From contig NW_020167547.1 in NCBI RefSeq assembly GCF_001641265.1, positions 248,001 to 312,000 of the forward strand: a stretch of 64,000 nt of DNA, given 5' to 3'. The stretch is from Pseudogymnoascus destructans (taxonomy: Eukaryota > Ascomycota > Leotiomycetes > Thelebolales > Thelebolaceae). The notes beneath the pieces were generated by a model that saw only the letters and a program-made list of their open reading frames with translations, was not told the origin of the DNA and made no database searches. Position numbers and translations under genes: made by a program. Of this stretch, positions 29,118 through 40,167 are shown piece after piece; the stretch's first letter is position 1, and every line of letters begins with the position of its first letter.

Positions 29118-29870
29118 ATAAGACCTAGCGAAGGTCTTGAAAGAGCTTGGAATACAACTTGGCCTGGGGTAATTCGGGATGTGAAGGGGGCGGGGGGTCT
29201 GGAGTCGTCCGTTGCCGCTGGCCAAACGGGGAATTACGACATTGGCAAGGGGCGGGGGCAGAATGGGGGGTGAGGGGGTGGTAGATATCTGTATGTAGTA
29301 ATAATAAGAGTCTCATCTTGATTGCCGGTCTTTTGCCTCGTGAGCTGTCTTCTTGGCGTGACTGTTTTTACTCAGGACCTTCTGCACACTGTCATGGGCC
29401 AGTTATGGCCGGCCGAACAGTCTTGGGGCTAAATTACAGTAGTAGCCCAGTCTCATCAGCACTCACTGGCCATGCATCAGAACAGTCAATTTCAACGTTT
29501 ACGGATAGCCTCATTCTACGATCTACAGACACAAACCCGTCTTTTTCAACCCTCCATTCCGACCGTAGGAACGGTCTTTTTACCAATTGGTCTTACTTCG
29601 GCCGCCGTTCCAGGACCGCTCCTGGCTCCATCCACATTACGGGTGGTCCGAGCGCCTTTCAGAGTCCCCGGACCGTCCTGGGACCACTCCAAATTTATGT
29701 GGCGCGCCGGTAAGGTAGTAAGGACGTACAGTACTTAAAACTTTAATACGTCTAAGAGGCGGGGAACAGCACATTAGCCAGTAAGTCCTTAGCTTGTGTT
29801 TTGATCTTCTACACCCCTGCCATTCTGGCTCAATTCACTTCGTCTTTGAGTCTAACAGCAACACGATTCC
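29118..29870. other. noncoding DNA containing dispersed repeat copy 2
   Basis: GC-rich noncoding sequence runs to about 29280. The rest, to 29727, resembles a dispersed repeat (see next entry). Open frames on the plus strand (29318-29738) have no domain. Confidence 0.4.
29555..29727 (-). repeat. dispersed GC-rich repeat, copy 2
   Basis: Read on the minus strand it starts CCTTACCGGCGCGCCAC and goes on with GGTCCCAGGACGGTCC-type words, matching copy 1 at 10849-11000 in order and spacing though diverged. CGGTCC/GGACCG words recur through the body. Confidence 0.55.
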
Positions 29871-30054
29871 AGGTGATGTTAGAAAATCATCGCCTTAGTG
29901 CTGAATTATACAAGGAACTCCTAAGATTACTCTCGGAAGGTCTGATCAAGCCTCCTCGAGTCAAGGCTATTGAAAAACTCAATCTGCCTGCAATTTTGGA
30001 AGCTATGGAGCTCAACCGCTCAGGGAAGGCGACCTCGCGACATGGGTGGCTTTA
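29871..30054 (+). pseudogene. orphan last exon of a quinone-reductase/alcohol-dehydrogenase-like (MDR) gene
   Basis: After an intron-like acceptor (GATTCCAG at about 29871) the frame encodes YKELLRLLSEGLIKPPRVKAI then ILEAMELNRSGKATS, the standard end of zinc-type and quinone-type medium-chain reductases, where the last helix precedes GKVVL. Here the end is changed to RHGWL and stops. No catalytic or cofactor-binding part exists nearby on either strand, so this is a gene remnant. Confidence 0.6.
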
Positions 30055-30299
30055 AGGGATAATCAAGAACACGAAAAATAACAGTAATGAAATGGAATTC
30101 ATAGTTGATATTTTCAATTAGGAGGCGGGGTGGTTCGTTCGGCCCCAGATCAACCGAATCGACCTCGAATCCTCGCCGACAGAAGCGAGTTGCATTGTCG
30201 AGAACGTCACTTTACCGAACTCTTAATTAACGGAGATCACTTCAAACTAGAATTTCTATAGATATGTACTTTAGCGCCTGAACTTCATTCATCTCATCG

Positions 30300-32564
30300 T
30301 CAGAACCCTCCGTCAACCTTAATCTGCGATGGCTGAGGCTGTTGAGGCTGTTGAGGCTGTTCAGCCACCCCCGCATTAATCGGCGAGACAAGCAAATGTC
30401 CAAACTCGTAGCCAAGCATTCCTCCCCGAACACTCCAAGCCTCAATGTCCCTGGCTCGTAACACACTCGTAGCAACTCGTGCTGTATCACCATCGTAGCA
30501 AAGGATCATGACGGAGTGCCCAGGGCTATTCAGCGCCTTGAGGCGACCCTCGGAGTTCCCGTTTTTCGATACAAACAGCGATTCCAGCTCCAGCCATTGC
30601 TTCTCTAGAACCTGAGACTCGAAAAATGGGCTCTTCCCACCCCTAGCAAGAGATTTAAGGGGCCAATTCGCCGCATCTGGCAGATGGCCACTTTCGAAAT
30701 CCGTGGTGTCCCGTAGGTCAATGAGGAACCATTCCGGGCGGCATTGGATGGGTATTTCTGTTGTTGAGTAGAGCTTTGACATAGCGGCTGGAGCTTCAAG
30801 CTCCCAGGCTTCGTCGTAGCGGTGGAGGTCTACATTAAGGAGATTCTGTGAACGCGTGTTAGTATTAGCGAGGAAAATTGGCGAGATACAACATAAGGGA
30901 TAGTAGGACTTACGCTGTTCTGGATGGGGTGGAAGTATCTTTCATCCAGTTTAACGAAGTAGTCATCCAGATACTGGTAAGGCAGATCACAGCATATGAA
31001 TACACAGTGAATTTCGCCATCATCTCCTGATAACTCTTTCATGGCTCCAGCATCTTTCTTTTTCTGGAGATAGTTGTAGAGGCCTATTTCAATGTTGTGA
31101 GCGAGTTTTTTAAGAACGAACATCTTGTAGAAGGAGAAAATGCGGGGAAGAAAAGAAACAGAACAGAATTTACTGCAGTGGCGCTCCTCTCATCATTAAT
31201 TCATTCGGGTAAACCTCAAGGAAAGACCAGCAAACCCACCTTGTAGATTAAAGCCGGAACTCGGCCCACAGACGAGTCCCTCCCTCGACAACTCCATGCT
31301 CAGTCGATACGCATCCTGAGATCCGCACTCTTCCAACTCATCGACAGCCTGTTTCCACGGAAAGTTGATTGGTGCAAGCAGAGCGTGGGATCGTGGTCCC
31401 GGAACGCGATCGCCAGGTTTGGTACAGACACTACATAGCACCAATATATTAGTGTACCAAAGAACTGTATGGGTGCTAACAACGAAAGTAGACACTCACC
31501 CAACTCTTGTGATGGAAGGCTTGGCTTGCTTCAGATACGTGCCGATCCCCGTCATTGTACCCGCAGTTCCCATGCCGGCACAAAACACGTTAATTTGTGG
31601 CAATTGTGCAATAATTTGTGGCCCGGTCCATTTCATGTGTGCACCCCAGTTCTGTAAGATGGGTCAGTCGTATATTCGATCCATGTGCGTAGCGTTCATT
31701 TTTGGCATAAAAATAGTTTGAAACCTAGGAAATAGGAGAGGGACAAAAGAGGAGTATTTTGAACCTAGACACACCAAGTCATTGACATATTGATTCGGAT
31801 TGTATGTATCATCTCTATCTTGTGCCAATTTATGGGCGCGATAGATCCCGCCCCTTGCATCTTCAGGCTCGGGCTGTGATGGCCCACCAAAGACAGATCT
31901 GTTCATTCTAGATTAGTATAATAAAGAACCATAAGTAGCCACTGTATGAGACCCTTTGCAACTTAATCAATTGAGTCTCCAAAAATTCGGCGTGCTAGAC
32001 GACGAATCTGACTCATGTGACGACGATTACAACGTGGGGATTTGGAATGAAACGAATCATAAAAACAATACACACATATTCAGCCCAAAAAACCTCATCA
32101 TCTGCAACTTCGCAAGCGAGGTCTTGTTGCTCAAAAAAGCCCTCGTATCTTCAATCCCATATAAAATCCTCGCAATCATACCCAACGACACAACCGTCGA
32201 GCCTGAGCTATACTCAACAAGAGTCTTAATTTTGCCCTGCGTCATTTTCTCGCTTTGTAACATATGCATTGCTGTTGTTAAAAAAGGAACGGTCAGAGTC
32301 AGCAAAATAAGTAAGCTGTGATGTGGTGGTATTGGATGTTCCATGCACCGCAGCCCACATAAGGTACGTACCTGGGAGAGCCTTGACGTTGTTTGCTGGA
32401 AGGGCTGACATCATTTTTGCATAGATACGCACGCCATCTTGATGGAAGGGGTTGAGTGATAGGGGGACTTCGACGAGCGGTAGAGGAGGTTGTTTGTTTG
32501 GGTCCCAGTAATTCCGGAGACTATCCAAGCCCGTATAGACGTTGAGATATTGTTGTGCGGACAT
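30300..32564 (-). CDS. PLP-dependent cysteine-synthase-like enzyme fused to a rhodanese domain
   Basis: Seven exons join in phase: 32564-32372, 32271-32076, 31898-31775, 31651-31500, 31430-31240, 31083-30914, 30845-30300, giving 523 residues. The N-terminal ~290 residues are a fold-type II PLP enzyme of the cysteine synthase/CBS group: NNVKALP (candidate PLP Lys61), VEYSSGSTVVSLG (substrate loop), and GMGTAGTMTGIG (about 197-208, PLP phosphate). A linker with FICCDLPYQYLDDYF follows, then a rhodanese-like domain (FLIDLRDTTDFESGHLPDA; ILCYDGDTARVA, with Cys458 at the expected active-site position). It probably links cysteine or sulfide formation to sulfur transfer; the reaction is not proven. 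Each intron has GT-AG ends, several with a CTAAT/CTAAC branch site. Confidence 0.85.
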
Positions 32565-32683
32565 TGTTCTCGTTTGATTTAGATTGGTAAGAGTTGCTTG
32601 AGATGGTTCTTCTTTAAGGCCTCTTCTAAGGTGGCGAAGGGGTGTTGAAGTGAAGGTTCATGTGCAGCATCTTAGGTATTAAA

Positions 32684-32743
32684 GTGAATATCCTTGATCT
32701 ACCTCAGGACAGTTTTGTCCTGAGGTAGATCAAGGATATTCAC
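32684..32743. repeat. perfect 28-bp hairpin with 4-base loop
   Basis: 32684-32711 and 32716-32743 are exact reverse complements around the loop GTTT. It lies about 120 bp upstream of the cysteine-synthase start codon, in the shared upstream region of two divergent genes. It could be a fold-back transposon remnant or a regulatory hairpin. Confidence 0.9.
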
Positions 32744-32893
32744 CTTGACGGTTATTCACCTATTCACTTGATGGTTATTCACCTTGATGGATACACTACT
32801 CTGCCGTGAATTAGCGCCGTCGATCGTTATGAGCGCCGATCGTTATGCCGATCGTTATGAGCGACGATCGTTATGAGCGCCGATCGTCGTACG
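32739..32893 (+). repeat. short tandem repeats between the divergent genes
   Basis: 32739-32790 has imperfect units of TTCACCTTGATGGTTAT. 32818-32893 has about five units of a 16-bp word CGATCGTTATGAGCGC, in which CGATCG is itself a palindrome. Confidence 0.75.
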
Positions 32894-33110
32894 TTCACAT
32901 AACAAATATCGAATGAAGGTGAAAAGGAGTAGATAACTTAGAGCAATGAATACATAAACATACTACGTGAAAATGCGCAAACCTCATGTTCCGAAGATTC
33001 TTTAAATGGGCGAAATCAAATTGTCAGTATCCATATTGCTTATTGCGCACTGATGGCCGCTGTGACATGCTTGCTTCCCTCGTTGGGTCTGGTAGGCAGA
33101 AATCACCTAA

Positions 33111-33183
33111 TTCACCTTGATGGTTATTCACCTTGATGGTTATTCACCTTGATGGTTATTCACCTTGATGGTTATTCAACTTG
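33111..33183 (+). repeat. 17-bp tandem repeat (TTCACCTTGATGGTTAT)
   Basis: Between four and five units stand head to tail, the same unit as at 32739-32790 about 350 bp away. The region lies upstream of the MFS gene. Confidence 0.85.
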
Positions 33184-33221
33184 ATCCAATAGCCCATACG
33201 GCATACAGTATAGTATATAGC

Positions 33222-33313
33222 TACGCGGTTGAAAGACAAAGCGGCACGCTTCTTGGTACATTTCTGGTGACATTTTGGTGGTGAACCGTGCCATTCTTTC
33301 TTTCAACCGCGTA
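33222..33313. mobile_element. MITE-like element, 92 bp
   Basis: The ends are inverted copies of TACGCGGTTGAAAGA, with weaker complementarity extending to about 30 bp (GGCACG...). The interior has no coding sequence. If TA is the duplication, it fits a tiny nonautonomous Tc1/mariner-type element. Only one copy is present, so it may also be a plain inverted repeat. Confidence 0.5.
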
Positions 33314-33423
33314 ATAACCCACTAAGATATTTCTGAACCAGCATCAAGACGCCAACAGACCCGATATTGACAGAATCCGTACGTTCGGGGCCTTACTATT
33401 CCTTGATTGATTCGACTTTTTTC

Positions 33424-36400
33424 ATGGACATGGCGATCACTAGCAAATGTGCTGTGGTGGATAACGCTACGACAGCGACCGCAGTAACGATGGCGATGGA
33501 TTTCGAGAACAACGGCCTCAAGCAGGGAGGGAGTCAGTCACCGCAGACTCAGTTTGGTGACCAAAGTAGTCGGCTTCCACAAAGGACCATTATCACTGTG
33601 AGTTTTTGATCTCTGTGTTTTATTTAGAAGTTATATGAGTTTGGATTCTGAGCTATGGATTGTTTATTTATGCCATGGATGCCTTTTGGGGGTTTGCAAG
33701 GAGAAGTATACGTATACAGACAGAAAGAATTGGATCGGAATAGACTGGTTCATCTGCCTGGTATTAGGCGTCGTTGAGACGAGCTCAATATCTTAAATCT
33801 TTTTTTGGTCCTCTGTTGCGTTTGTTTTCGAAACCGGTGCTGCTTCCACTCCCTTATCACACTTTCATCCACATGCCGTCTTACAAATATTCCATCACAG
33901 ATCTTCCTCGCCTGCGCCACCGTCGACCTCGTAGCGCTCATCGATCAGACATCGCTCGCTGTGGCGCTTTCTACGATCGGGAGTGCGCTGAATTCGAATA
34001 GCCAGACCAGTTGGATAGCCTCGGGGTATTTCATGTACGTTCCTGCCGCAAGTCTCTCTTACTTCCTTCATGGTCTTACTTCCTCCATGCTCTCAATTGC
34101 TCCGTCCTCTCTTTCTGCTAGGTCTGCTGGGTGTTAATGGTGGTGGGTGCTGCTGGTGGTCTTGTTTTCAGCCGGCTGGACTCGAAGAAAGAAAGTAAAG
34201 GAAGGGGCAAGGAAGGACTCGAATGAGGAGAAGAACCGAAGACAAATCCTTGCGTGCTGACGCTATCCTGCCATGCTATAGAACATCCACCTCGTTTCAG
34301 CTCCTCTATGGCCGGCTCTCGGACATCTGGTCTCGCAAACACGTCCTATATACCGGCCTCGCGCTGTTCTTCCTCGGCTCCCTAGCCTCCTCATTCAGCA
34401 CCTCCGTCATCCAGCTGATCGTGTTCCGCGCTGTCACTGGTATTGGCGGAGGCGGGCTAATGACAGTTGCGCAGATTATTGTGTCGGACGTGGTGAGTTT
34501 GAGGGAGAGGGGTCGGTACCAGGGCATTTTGGTAAGTCTCGACATTTTCATGCTAGGCAAAGTTTTTGTCCTCGACGTTTGTTATCGTGAGTCTTCTTGC
34601 TAATTAATTCCCCGTGCGGGTGTGAAGGGTGCAGTGGTAGCCCTCTCAAACGGTGTAGGGCCCTTGATAGGAGCGGCACTCGCGTCGGCGTCCGCGGGTG
34701 GCTGGTAAGTCAGAAGCGCAAATTGCAAACAATTTCTTGTCCACTTCCAAATACCCCGCTAATTCCCTTTTCACATCTTTTGACCAAAAAAGTGTGTAAA
34801 ATTAAGCAATCATAAGCTAATCCAAAACTAGGCGATGGATCTTCCGCCTCAATCTCTTCACGGCGGCTTTGACAACGGCCTGCTGCCATTTCTTTATGCC
34901 CTTGAAAAAGACCCAAGGACATTGGAAAGAGTAAGTATTGCCTTTACATCATGGCTGCAAAAGCAGACTGACTTAGTTCTTCTGTTCTGTGATTATAGGA
35001 AATTAAAGGCCGTTGATTTCTTCGGTGCAGGGCTTACTCTGCTCGGTTCAACACTCCTGATTGTAAGGAAATTCCCCACTCATCCTTCCTTCCATCCACC
35101 AATTCAAATTCACAAATAGAAGGCTATAATTCCTTCCTTCCGCGTCTCTTTCTTCGGCGCCCTTTGGCTCTTGTAAGCAAGATAACTAACATATATCTTT
35201 GAACCCAGCTTGGCCTAACCTGGGGCGGAAGCCACCAATCATGGAATGCACCAGTCGTGGTCTCGTCTCTAGTACTTGGTTCCCTCTCCATCATCGCGTT
35301 TATAGCTTGGGAATGGAAAGGCACAAAACATCCCTTGGTACCGAGTAAGTCTGTCTCATGCCCCTTCAGCGCAGAGCTCCACATTGGGGATGAACGTGCC
35401 CGTGACGCGAGACCTGAGAATGTCTCTCAGGGAAACAACAGGTTTCCACATGCATGCTAATCTCAACTCCTCTCGCCGCGTCACAGTGCACATCTTCAAA
35501 TTCCGCATGGTCAATGGCGCTTGTCTTACCATGGCCATTAACGGCTGGTTATTCTTGACTCAAATTTACTATATCCCGACGTTCTATCAACTCGCATATG
35601 GATATTCGCCCATCAAAGCAGGAGCTTTGTTGCTACCGCTGACTCTAGTTCAGAGTAAGCCAGATACAGGATTTCTCTTCCCTCTGTTAAAGCCCCTGTC
35701 TTGCTCTGTTTTGCATCCAGATGTTTAGTATACACCTTCACTAATGATTGGGCGTGCTGTAACAGCTTTTAGCAGTACTCTCTCAGGTTTGATTGTTACT
35801 TGGCGCGGTCGTTACAGGGTGAGTCTCGTCCATCCATCCTTTTTTCCAATAAACACTCCACCAGCAGCGGTGCCATCGGTTCACCCATGCTGGCTAATCG
35901 AACCACGCTGACTCCATACTGACAGGAAAGTATCTTAATCGGCTGGATACTATGGACAGTTGGGCTTGGTCTCTTCTCGACACTCGACGCGCATTCGGGT
36001 CTTGGCAAGCAAATTGGCTATGCGGCTTTGACAGGTTTCGGTGTTGGACAAACCCTCCAACCGTAAGTGCTTCCTCTAGTTTGTGTTACCATGTCCGAGT
36101 TGTTTTCAAAGCCTATAAGGGTAGAAATTTATCAACGATACTATAGTATATTAATATCGTCTACAGATCTCTCATCGCTATTCAAGCGGGCGTCAAGACG
36201 GAGGATATGGCTGTAGTTACTGGCACACGGAAGTACGGATTCCCAGTTCCCATGAAAGTGCTATGCACTGTTGCTGCAATTTGTCATATTTATATCTAGT
36301 TGGCTAACTCAGTCCACTCACACAGCTTCGTTCGCAACCTCGGTGGCACCTTTGGCCTCGCCGTCGCTGGCACAATCATGTACTACTTCCACTCCACTTT

Positions 36401-36856
36401 TCCATAAACTCAAACTGCAAAATCCTATCTTCGGAAGCTCACTTCAAAAACTATAGTAACACCTGCCTCCTCAACGCCATCTCCTCACCCACGCTCGGCC
36501 TATCCTCAACTGAAATCGATGCCATCCTCAATGCCCCTGCCTCCAGTGGCAGCGTTCTCTCCTCCTTCAGTACCACGCAAAGAGCGGATGTCTCCGCTAC
36601 AATTCTCGCAGCCTACCAGCGGGGATTCCGCATTATCTTCCTTGTAGGCGCGGTGCTGGCTGCATTATCATTTTTTTTTGCAGTGTTTTTGATGCCGCAG
36701 ATTCAAATCAAGCATGAGGAGAAGGAGGGGGATTTGTCGTCCAACACGGTAGAAGAAGGTGAAGGAGGCATTCAAGGAACTGGGAGTAATGTGTTTGTGG
36801 CAGGTGATGTAGAGAGAAAGGTGGAAAAGGAGGCGGAGAAGATGCATAGTACCTGA
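33424..36856 (+). CDS. MFS drug:H+ antiporter, DHA2 (14-TM) family
   Basis: Thirteen exons join in phase to 603 residues: 33424-33597, 33901-34034, 34282-34531, 34628-34704, 34832-34930, 34999-35062, 35209-35344, 35487-35654, 35766-35818, 35926-36062, 36167-36232, 36326-36379, 36457-36856. The 58-residue cytosolic N-terminus leads into LACATVDLVALIDQTSLAVAL, the usual first helix with its D-QT motif. MFS motif A is GRLSDIWSRK (113-122); VFRAVTGIGGGG and NGVGPLIGAAL (motif C, the antiporter signature) follow. Late helices include GWILWTVGLGLFSTLD and IIFLVGAVLAALSFFFAVFL, and the acidic tail is cytosolic. It probably exports toxic compounds or a secondary metabolite with protons. Intron-rich for this family, yet without any frame error. 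It is divergent from the cysteine synthase gene. Confidence 0.9.
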
Positions 36857-37764
36857 CGCACCAGATTAAGCTAAGGCTGGATCAGACTGGGGATCTTTCA
36901 GCATGGTTGTTTCAAGCATATTTCTTGTGCATTCAAATGGACTATAGAGTAATACGAACTAGAGTAGATAAAATCAGCTGTCGAGTGTCTTGACCTCGTG
37001 CGCTTTCTTAAACAGGGTTCTCTTCCGTCGTCGAAGTGATTAATAAGATGGTTAGAGTGGAAAGAACTGTACCCCTATGTCACCCTTATTTCATCTACCT
37101 TCGTCTGGTCATATAATCTTGAGGTGTTTCGTAGGGAGGTACGTCAACAAGAACTTGAGTTGGGGGATATCTGTAACAGGGTTATAGAGTTTGGGAAAGC
37201 TCTAGCTGGTCCGGAAGATGGTCTCATTTATCTTTATTCTTTTTGCTAGTTGTTCAGACACTTTGTGCGCCTGACTGGCGCGTCGCCTTGCTTCACTCTC
37301 CTGGTGTTAGCTTCGGCACGCTCGAGAGATGTGAATAATGTTTCCGCACAAATATGTATGCCTTGGGTAGATCTGTAAAAGTCGCAACAAAAGCTTTAGT
37401 ACCAAGTCCTCGGAGTCGCATGTTTTCTGCAAATATCGCCGGCTAGAAACTCTTAACGTGATACAAGATTCTAGGCTTTCGCGCAATAATTTAGCTAATG
37501 TCGTGTCCACACTTTGTTTTCGTTGAGAGGCACGATATTAGAACCGATATGAACCTTGAAAGCGTGAGAGTATATCGGTACAATCTTGGAGCATTTTCAT
37601 GACAGCACTCATACCAGTGTTCGGCGGATCGTATCCAGATCTGATCCGCAGCTGTCACGGATAGATCATGATCCGGTCAACATTTGACGGATAGATACGG
37701 GTTATATCCGGATCTTTAGGATATTGAGGCTTAAAATAGATAAAATAAATGCATAGCTAAACGG
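36857..37764. other. intergenic DNA
   Basis: I see no gene. A cluster of GGATC/GATCC words (GGCGGATCGTATCC, TGATCCGC, GACGGATAG) lies at 37620-37720. Confidence 0.5.
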
Positions 37765-38162
37765 CTAGTCCTCCCCCTCGTCATAAGCGTCTTCAGCTTC
37801 ACTATCTTCAACCTCTAGTATATGACCCCAATCTCTTAAACATAGTAAATATCGAAGTGTTTCAGGAGAGAGACTATTCCTTTTCTTCGTAAGAATATGT
37901 TGAAGTGTATGATATCACTTGCAGCGGTAGTATAAGTCATCAAGTTGAGTTGAACAACAGTTCACTGTAATATGTGTTGTATTGTTTTTCTGAGTGAAGC
38001 TATCTACGGAACTATTTGTGGGTGGTCCGCAACCCGATTCGGTTGGCGAGCCACACGCCCAACCAATCAGTCTGAGCAACCTCCTCCTTCAACAGAATAT
38101 CAGCTCCATTACTAAAGACCCGTTCCGATGGAGCAGATGTTGCTAGAATTGCTAAATGGTTC
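37765..38162 (-). pseudogene. hAT transposase C-terminal fragment (hAT-3)
   Basis: The minus strand reads LAILATSAPSERVFSNGADIL, the start of the hAT dimerisation domain, then degenerate sequence, then KKRNSLSPETLRYLLCLRDW and an acidic end with stop at 37765. This is the normal end of a hAT transposase, interrupted by extra sequence between the two conserved blocks. The N-terminal part of what is probably the same element lies at 39640-40167, also on the minus strand; everything between has been deleted or replaced. Confidence 0.75.
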
Positions 38163-38259
38163 CGAGTACTACTCGAGCATCCTCGAGTAGAGTACTCAAA
38201 ATTGAAGCTCGAGTACCGGTATTCGAATACCGGTACTCGAATACCGTGAGTAGTACTCG
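38163..38259. mobile_element. MITE-like palindromic element, 97 bp
   Basis: Outer inverted ends are CGAGTACTACTC and its reverse complement. Inside are two further palindromes: CTCGAGCATCCTCGAG and CGAGTACCGGTATT / AATACCGGTACTCG (perfect 14-bp arms). There is no coding content and no clear target duplication. Confidence 0.55.
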
Positions 38260-38278
38260 CATATAAAATAATCGTCCG

Positions 38279-39192
38279 TGTAATGGTGGGTGCACCAGAT
38301 GTGAGAATCTAGCCACCCAAGGAAGGGATGATTTTACTAAGACAACACTCTGTCTTGGGAAAAAGAGCCAAAGGGTCGTAGCTTAGACTATTCCACAATG
38401 CAGCAATCAGGTGTATGATGTAGTGGAGTGGTTTAGACAAGTTGTAACAAATATTGAGTCTGAGAACTCAGGGATAAGTCAGAGGTTAGCACCTCACTGA
38501 CTTTTCAGAAACAAGGAGTAACAAGATCAATGCTTGGAAGCTTGGAAAAGACGTAGAAGTATGTGATAGTCGATTTACTGTATTGTCTGCTTGCCCTATC
38601 TTAAGGAAAGGGCAATCCTATTTATGCTAAAGGAGTGTAGTTCTCTCATTTTCCAAGACTTTCCATGACTAACCAGGCTTGGTAACTGTAGTCGACATAA
38701 GAGAATCCCATAGAACCATCTCCTAGGTTCCTAGCCTATAGGAAGTGAAAGGAGGTCCAAGGTCAGAGTACCCCTATAGACAAATTATGTCATAACTTAA
38801 CCAATCTTGTGGGTAACTAAGGAGCGATGACGTGTAATGAATCATAGACGGTTGTAGAAGCTTTTGGAGCTATCGTTCATGTCATGTTCCTAGGCCTCTA
38901 GTTGATAGAGATATGTCATGTGTAGTATTAGCCCAGTAACTAAGGAGTGATGTCATGTAATGAATCATAGAGGGTTGTAGAGATATGCTATGTGGTCATA
39001 TCGGCCCAGAAACTAAGGAGCAATGACGTGTAATGAATCATAGAGGGTTGTAGCAATCGTTGAGTAGTATTGCTCTTGTTGTTGGTGTGACAAGCCAAAA
39101 TATGTATAGTGACTTGTAGATTTGAGGAGGAGATTTGTAAGTTTGCTCTTGAGTTTGATAGCAAACTGAGTGCAACGAATGTTAGTATGACA
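38279..39192 (+). mobile_element. ~900-bp solo LTR-like element, copy 2
   Basis: This 914-bp copy is closely similar to 15133-16054, with TGTAATGG start and TATGACA end. The 16-bp TAGACAAATTATGTCA repeat occurs once. The 5-bp flanks (GTCCG and CTACT) do not match, so the flanks were rearranged after insertion or the copy marks a recombination point between the hAT-3 remnant and the Tc1-type fragment. Confidence 0.75.
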
Positions 39193-39207
39193 CTACTTTT
39201 GAAAAGT

Positions 39208-39568
39208 AAAGGCTTTACATCCTACAAAACGAGTATGGTTTGTGGATGATAATGTAAGTCTTCATTTGAAGGCTCACCGATCATTGGAAGATTATATGAA
39301 GAAGGAGGGAATCTATAGAGTGAAATTTTGGCCTCCAAACTCTCCCGATTTGCACCCTATTGAAAATGCCTTTGATTATCTCAAGGATCAGGTTGACGGC
39401 TATACACCATTAAACGGAGGGAAGTTTGAGAGAGCTCATGCACGGGTATTTCTTGAGGAAGAATGGGGGGAAAAAATGGATGGGAAATCTACACAATTAT
39501 GTGCTTCGTTTAAGGACAAGTTGGAGCGGTGTATTGCAGTCAATGGGGGGAACAACTTTCGTGGGTAG
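39208..39568 (+). pseudogene. Tc1/mariner-superfamily transposase, 3' fragment
   Basis: The frame reads KALHPTKRVWFVDDNVSLHLKA... and then FWPPNSPDLHPIENAFDYLK before a stop at 39568. This is the second Asp and final Glu region of a Tc1-type DDE catalytic domain (SPDLxPIEN); 37 residues lie between the Asp of DN and the Glu. The first third of the domain and the DNA-binding part are absent. It abuts the end of the solo LTR at 39192. Confidence 0.85.
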
Positions 39569-39639
39569 ATCAGTACGAGTAGAGTATGTACATGCATTTT
39601 CTCCAAGTACTTACACGCCCCACTTATTACGCACAGACC

Positions 39640-40167
39640 CTGTGGAAACTTTTGGGCCGCACGAGTATCTGTCGTTATTGCAAGTCGTCCACCGCTTATA
39701 ATATGTTGTTGTAATTCTACTTGAAGCCGTGCTTTATGATAGCAGAATAGTCGTCCGATCGTAGTTCTACTAACTGTCAAAATCGTAGGGTTTAGATGAT
39801 GAACTAATTGCCAGAATGAGTGGCTTTCCACAAGGCGTAGCGGTAGGTTATTTGATACCACAAAAGAGAGTACAAGCTCTCTATATTTCGACGAGCTTGG
39901 TGCGTTACTGGGTGCTTGGCGGGGCTGGAAAAAAGCAGAAGCAGAAGCAGAAGCAGACGGCGTTAACGAGCTTCTAATTGAGGAGGATAGCTTCTCGTAT
40001 TCTGCATGCACAGATGGGTGCATCTTCTTAAGATGCTTCCAAAGATTACTCGTCGTCTGGCTCTTTAGTAGCTGGCTTGGCATATAGCTGCAATCGGTTT
40101 GAAGGCATTGGTATTGGATTCTAGCAGGTATTGTATCTAATAAAGTACGGTAGAATAGCCCTTTCAA
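39640..40167 (-). pseudogene. hAT transposase N-terminal fragment (hAT-3)
   Basis: The minus-strand frame holds a BED-type zinc finger (CLQTDCSYMPSQ...NLWKHLKKMH), a Ser-rich linker with an (AS)n run, and the start of the hAT core (LVLSFVVSNNLPLRLVESHSFWQLVHHLNP; GGRLAITTDTRAAQ). Homology ends near 39650 at a junction with the Tc1-type fragment. It is the probable partner of the C-terminal piece at 37765-38162. Confidence 0.8.
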
